Shown one piece after another: positions 33,064 to 35,664 of a stretch of 35,664 nt of DNA. The stretch comes from an uncultured Thermomicrobiales bacterium (GTDB taxonomy: Bacteria; Chloroflexota; Chloroflexia; Thermomicrobiales; CADCWN01): contig CADCWN010000195.1 in NCBI GenBank assembly GCA_902806415.1, positions 1-35,664 of the forward strand, given 5' to 3'. Every line of letters starts with the position of its first letter. Within the stretch, counting starts at the first letter, position 1. Position numbers and translations under genes: made by a program. The notes below the pieces were generated by a model. That model ran no database searches, was not told the DNA's origin, and saw only the letters and a list, made by a program, of their open reading frames with translations.

Positions 33064-34257
33064 TTACACCGCCCCCGCAGAAGGCAAGCGGAGTGCGGCC
33101 TCGATCTCGGCGGTGTAGGTGTTCTTGCCCTCGTGCCAGACGTTGTAGAGGAGATCGCCGAACGCATTAATCTCGGCGATCGCGTGCCACCGGTAATCCG
33201 AGGCGATCAGCAGGTCGATCCCGGCGTAGAGGCTCCGCGGGAACGCGGCCATCGCCCGCTCGCAACTCGCGCGCGCCGCGTCCCAGACCGCCGGGTCGAG
33301 GCGGGTCAGCAGCGCCTCGATCGGCGCGCGCCCGCTCGTCCGCCCGGCGGACAGGTGCAAATTCGTCATCGCGTGGCGGCTCATCCGCACGACGGCATGG
33401 CGCGCCGCGCCGCCGATCACGACGACCCGCAGATCGAAGGTGCGGTTCTGGAAGCCCGCCTTCGGCAACCACCGCTCGACATGGGCCCGGTGGCCGCAGA
33501 GCGCGTCGATCAGCGCGGCGATCTCCCGCTGGTCGCGATAGACCCGCACGCGGAGGTTGTTATACAGGCGCACGCCCGACCCGACGGGGACGATCTCGAC
33601 CGTGGTCATCGCCTGGTGGCGCTGCCCGCCGATCTGGTAGGCGACCACGCCGGACGCGCTGGAGCCGTGCGCCAGCTTGACGAAGACCCGCGAGCAGCGC
33701 GCCTCGCGCATCCGCGCCAGCAGTTCCTCATACGAGCGGACCGGGCCGAGCGCGCGCGGGACCGGCACCCCGCGCGCGGCCAGCAGCGCGTGGCAGCGTG
33801 GCTTGTCGAACATCGCGGCGATCTCGCCCGGCTCGTTCATCAGTCGGTGCGGCGGGCAGGCGGCGAGTTGCCGCGCGATCTCCCCAAGCAACCTCCGGTA
33901 GCCCAGGAACCACTGGCGCGGGAAGCGGATCGCCCCACTATCGTCGGTGAGTTGCGCGAACGCCCACCGATCGAGCCGCGCGAACTCCCCCTCCTCGTCG
34001 GGCTCGTCGGCACCGAGCGCCAGGATCCCCCGCTCAACCGCGAAATCGCGATCCGGCGACTCGATCCGCACCACCGCGCCGGGGGTGACGACCGCGCCGA
34101 GTGTCGCCAGTCCGTCCAGCAGCTCGTCGTAGCCCACCACCCGCGCCGGGGGCCGCCTTAGGCCAACGAGCGCCGCCTGGAAAAGCTCGACCCGCGCACT
34201 CCGCGCGTTGCCGATGATCACGAACGGCGGATGCCGGTCGGCGGCGGGATCATTCAC
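33064..34257 (-). CDS. STM4014-family ATP-grasp-like protein
   Basis: A 397-residue protein matching the STM4014 family, which resembles ATP-grasp ligases (acid-amine or acid-thiol ligation). Seen are PPFVIIGNARSARVELFQAAL at the N-terminus, then MFDKPRCHALLAARGVPVPRAL (grasp lead-in), FVKLAHGSSASGVVAY (ATP loop), RTFDLRVVVIGG, and the C-terminal metal-binding AGIDLLIASDYRWHAIAEINAFGD. GTG 34257 is chosen since it overlaps the stop of the upstream gene (GTGAATGA), implying coupling. The function is not established. The ATP-grasp sites look intact. Confidence 0.8.
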   Translation of the reverse strand: MNDPAADRHPPFVIIGNARSARVELFQAALVGLRRPPARVVGYDELLDGLATLGAVVTPGAVVRIESPDRDFAVERGILALGADEPDEEGEFARLDRWAFAQLTDDSGAIRFPRQWFLGYRRLLGEIARQLAACPPHRLMNEPGEIAAMFDKPRCHALLAARGVPVPRALGPVRSYEELLARMREARCSRVFVKLAHGSSASGVVAYQIGGQRHQAMTTVEIVPVGSGVRLYNNLRVRVYRDQREIAALIDALCGHRAHVERWLPKAGFQNRTFDLRVVVIGGAARHAVVRMSRHAMTNLHLSAGRTSGRAPIEALLTRLDPAVWDAARASCERAMAAFPRSLYAGIDLLIASDYRWHAIAEINAFGDLLYNVWHEGKNTYTAEIEAALRLPSAGAV

Positions 34258-35193
34258 TGACAGCGATGTAGCGATAGACCTCGCCGCCATCACGGTCCGG
34301 CTCCTGCGGCTCGCTCGCATCGACCTCCGGCGGCAGCGCCAGCAACCGTGCGACCATCTCCTCGGAGCAGAAGTGGTGGTGGAGATCCAGCTTCCGCAGC
34401 CCGGCGATCGCCGGGCTGGCGAGGAGCGCCGCCGCGCCCGCGTCAGTCAGCGTGCCGAGCGACAGATCGAGGGTCGTGAGCCGCCCGAGGACCGGGGCGG
34501 TCGCGACCCTCTCCGCGATCTGATCGACGATCTCGCTATCCCGCAGACCGAGATACTCGAGGCCGGGGAAGAGGTCGCCCGCCAGGAGCGGGGCGAGATC
34601 GTCCACGCTGACATCGCCGCCGTACTGGTCGGTCCCCAGCCAGAGTTCGAGATGCCGCAGGCGCGGCAACCGCGCCGCCAGCACGTCGTGCAGCGCCTGC
34701 CGGGGCAGCCCGCCCGTCTGGATGATCAGCGTCTCCAGCCGGTCGTGTCGCAAATCCGGCAGGCGCAGGCCATTCCCGCCGCGCACGGCGAAGTGCCCAA
34801 GTTGCGGGTAGGCGGCGAGCAGGGGAGCAACATCGCCCTGCTCGATCCAGGAAATCTCGTTCTCCTCCGAGATGATCTCGCCGAGGAAGAGCGCTCCAGC
34901 AACGGCAGCCGGTCACGCGCCCCGACGAGCGCTGCGATGATCCCGGCCACAATCTCGTCCTTGGTGTCGTAATCCTGCTCCCATGGCCCGACGACGATGG
35001 CGGTCACCCGCGCGGCGGCCGGGTCGTCGAGGAAACGCGCGAACTTGTCGGTCCAGCGCCCGCCCCCATCGCCCTCGTCCCAGGAGAGGGAGAGGCGATA
35101 GGCCGCGTTCGCGGGATCGCCGAGCGGCGTACCCGGCTCCCAATCGACCACCCGCTTGCCCGCGAACTCGGTGATATGCTCGTAGAACGCCAT
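34250..35193 (-). pseudogene. STM4015-family LRR protein, frameshifted
   Basis: The N-terminal part (MAFYEHITEFAGKRVVDW, SLSWDEGDGG, VVGPWEQDYDTKDEIVAGII) is in one frame up to about 34896. The rest (ALFLGEIISEENEISWIEQGDV, HFAVRGGNGLRLPDL, LEYLGLRDSEIVDQ, TLDLSLGTLTDAGAAALLASP) is in another. The second is leucine-rich repeat sequence and with the first makes a full STM4015-family protein. The 944-nt length is one short; GAGGCGCTCTTC is expected where GAGCGCTCTTC is read (34891-34896). Sequence error or fresh mutation cannot be told apart. It overlaps the STM4014-like gene. Confidence 0.82.
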
Positions 35194-35231
35194 CGCCGCA
35201 CCATCCTTTCGCCCCCGCCGCACCTACTCGA

Positions 35232-35561
35232 TCAAGAGATCCGCGTCCCCAGTGGCACCTCGCGCTCGACCGCCAGCAGGGCGATCCGCCCCCCGGCATC
35301 CGCCGCGCCCAGCACCAGCACCTCGGAGAGGATCGGGCCGATCCGGCGCGGCGGGAAGTTGGTCACCGCGACGATCAGGCGACCGCGCAGGTCGTCGAGG
35401 CTGTAGAGGTCGGTGATCTGCGCGCTCGACCGCTTGATCCCGAGCGGCCCGAAATCGATCGTCAGCTTGTAGGCCGGCTTGCGCGCCTCGGGGAACGCCC
35501 CGGCCTCCACGATCCGCCCGACGCGCAGTTCCAACCCCTCGAAATCGTCGATCGTCGCCAT
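35232..35561 (-). CDS. csaA: CsaA-like tRNA-binding/chaperone protein
   Basis: A 109-residue single-domain protein with the tRNA-binding OB fold of CsaA, a small export-related chaperone: IDDFEGLELRVGRIVEAGAFPEARKPAYKL, then GPLGIKRSSAQITDLY, LIVAVTNFPPRRIGPILSEVLVLGA and a C-terminal REVPLGTRIS. ATG 35561 has GGAGGGGAG immediately upstream; the frame extends to 35657 but the extra segment is not family-like. It lies 38 bp upstream of the STM4015-like gene on the same strand. Its stop is at 35232. Confidence 0.92.
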   Translation of the reverse strand: MATIDDFEGLELRVGRIVEAGAFPEARKPAYKLTIDFGPLGIKRSSAQITDLYSLDDLRGRLIVAVTNFPPRRIGPILSEVLVLGAADAGGRIALLAVEREVPLGTRIS

Positions 35562-35628
35562 CTCCCCTCCCCCCCCATCTCCCCGGCACTGCTGGCGGTA
35601 GTAAACTTGATCGGGCCAGGCGCGATTC

Positions 35629-35664
35629 CTAGGGTGTGCCTCAGTAACTGAGGACACACCCTAG
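35629..35664. repeat. Terminal palindrome at window end
   Basis: CTAGGGTGTGCCTCAGT and ACTGAGGACACACCCTAG are complementary with one bulged base. The window stops exactly at its outer end, as would occur at a repeat where an assembly breaks. Confidence 0.75.

Noticed and set aside
1-35664. tRNA or rRNA genes
   Set aside because: No cloverleaf-like sequence with a CCA-proximal TTCRANNC arm and no rRNA signature was noticed by eye; a dedicated scan was not possible.

Overview
The window is high-GC bacterial DNA with dense genes, GTG/TTG starts and intergenic hairpin repeats. Coenzyme F420 genes (cofD-cofC), a DM13 lipoprotein, many DUF-type proteins and the repeat families suggest a Chloroflexota (Thermomicrobia-like) genome. 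This placement is an inference; there is no rRNA or other taxonomic marker in the window. It begins inside groEL and ends in a near-perfect palindrome, as a contig of a draft assembly might.

Layout. 1-3031: groEL tail with terminator, a doubtful small ORF, a methyltransferase and an M20 metallopeptidase. 3037-3411: a repeat island with long inverted ends. 3466-9858: an exonuclease-DinG helicase, a frameshifted DM13 lipoprotein, a second methyltransferase, a PfkB sugar kinase and a DUF2199 protein, followed by a small MITE-like element (9858-10003). 10232-12560 (minus): a three-gene operon of membrane protein, sensor kinase (broken by one in-frame stop) and LuxR-type response regulator. 12676-15367: a decayed pfkB tail, then lon. 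15722-21449 (plus): a palindromic repeat, a 2-hydroxyacid dehydrogenase, a PAP2 phosphatase and a PaaF-PaaG-PaaH-like acyl-CoA set. 21538-23882: Pmp3-like peptide, GNAT acetyltransferase, and a minus-strand run TauE / DUF4365 / HicA-like, the last two overlapping. 24216-27797 (minus): nickel-type ornithine cyclodeaminase (TIGR00300), orphan AbrB-like protein, GT87 mannosyltransferase-like membrane enzyme. 27917-28130: a large foldback repeat. 28337-30055: secreted subtilase. 30127-32352 (minus): unknown protein-cofD-cofC. 32511-32808: a second MITE-like copy. 32830-35561: small conserved protein, then STM4014-like ATP-grasp and STM4015-like LRR proteins (the latter frameshifted), and CsaA.

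Functionally the window mixes proteostasis (GroEL, Lon, CsaA), F420 synthesis, acyl-CoA degradation and signalling. The best candidates for undescribed biology are the overlapping DUF4365/HicA-like pair, the STM4014-STM4015 pair, and the foldback/MITE repeat families. Three genes are disrupted (two by one-base frameshifts, one by a single stop), so draft sequence errors must be excluded before any is called a pseudogene.
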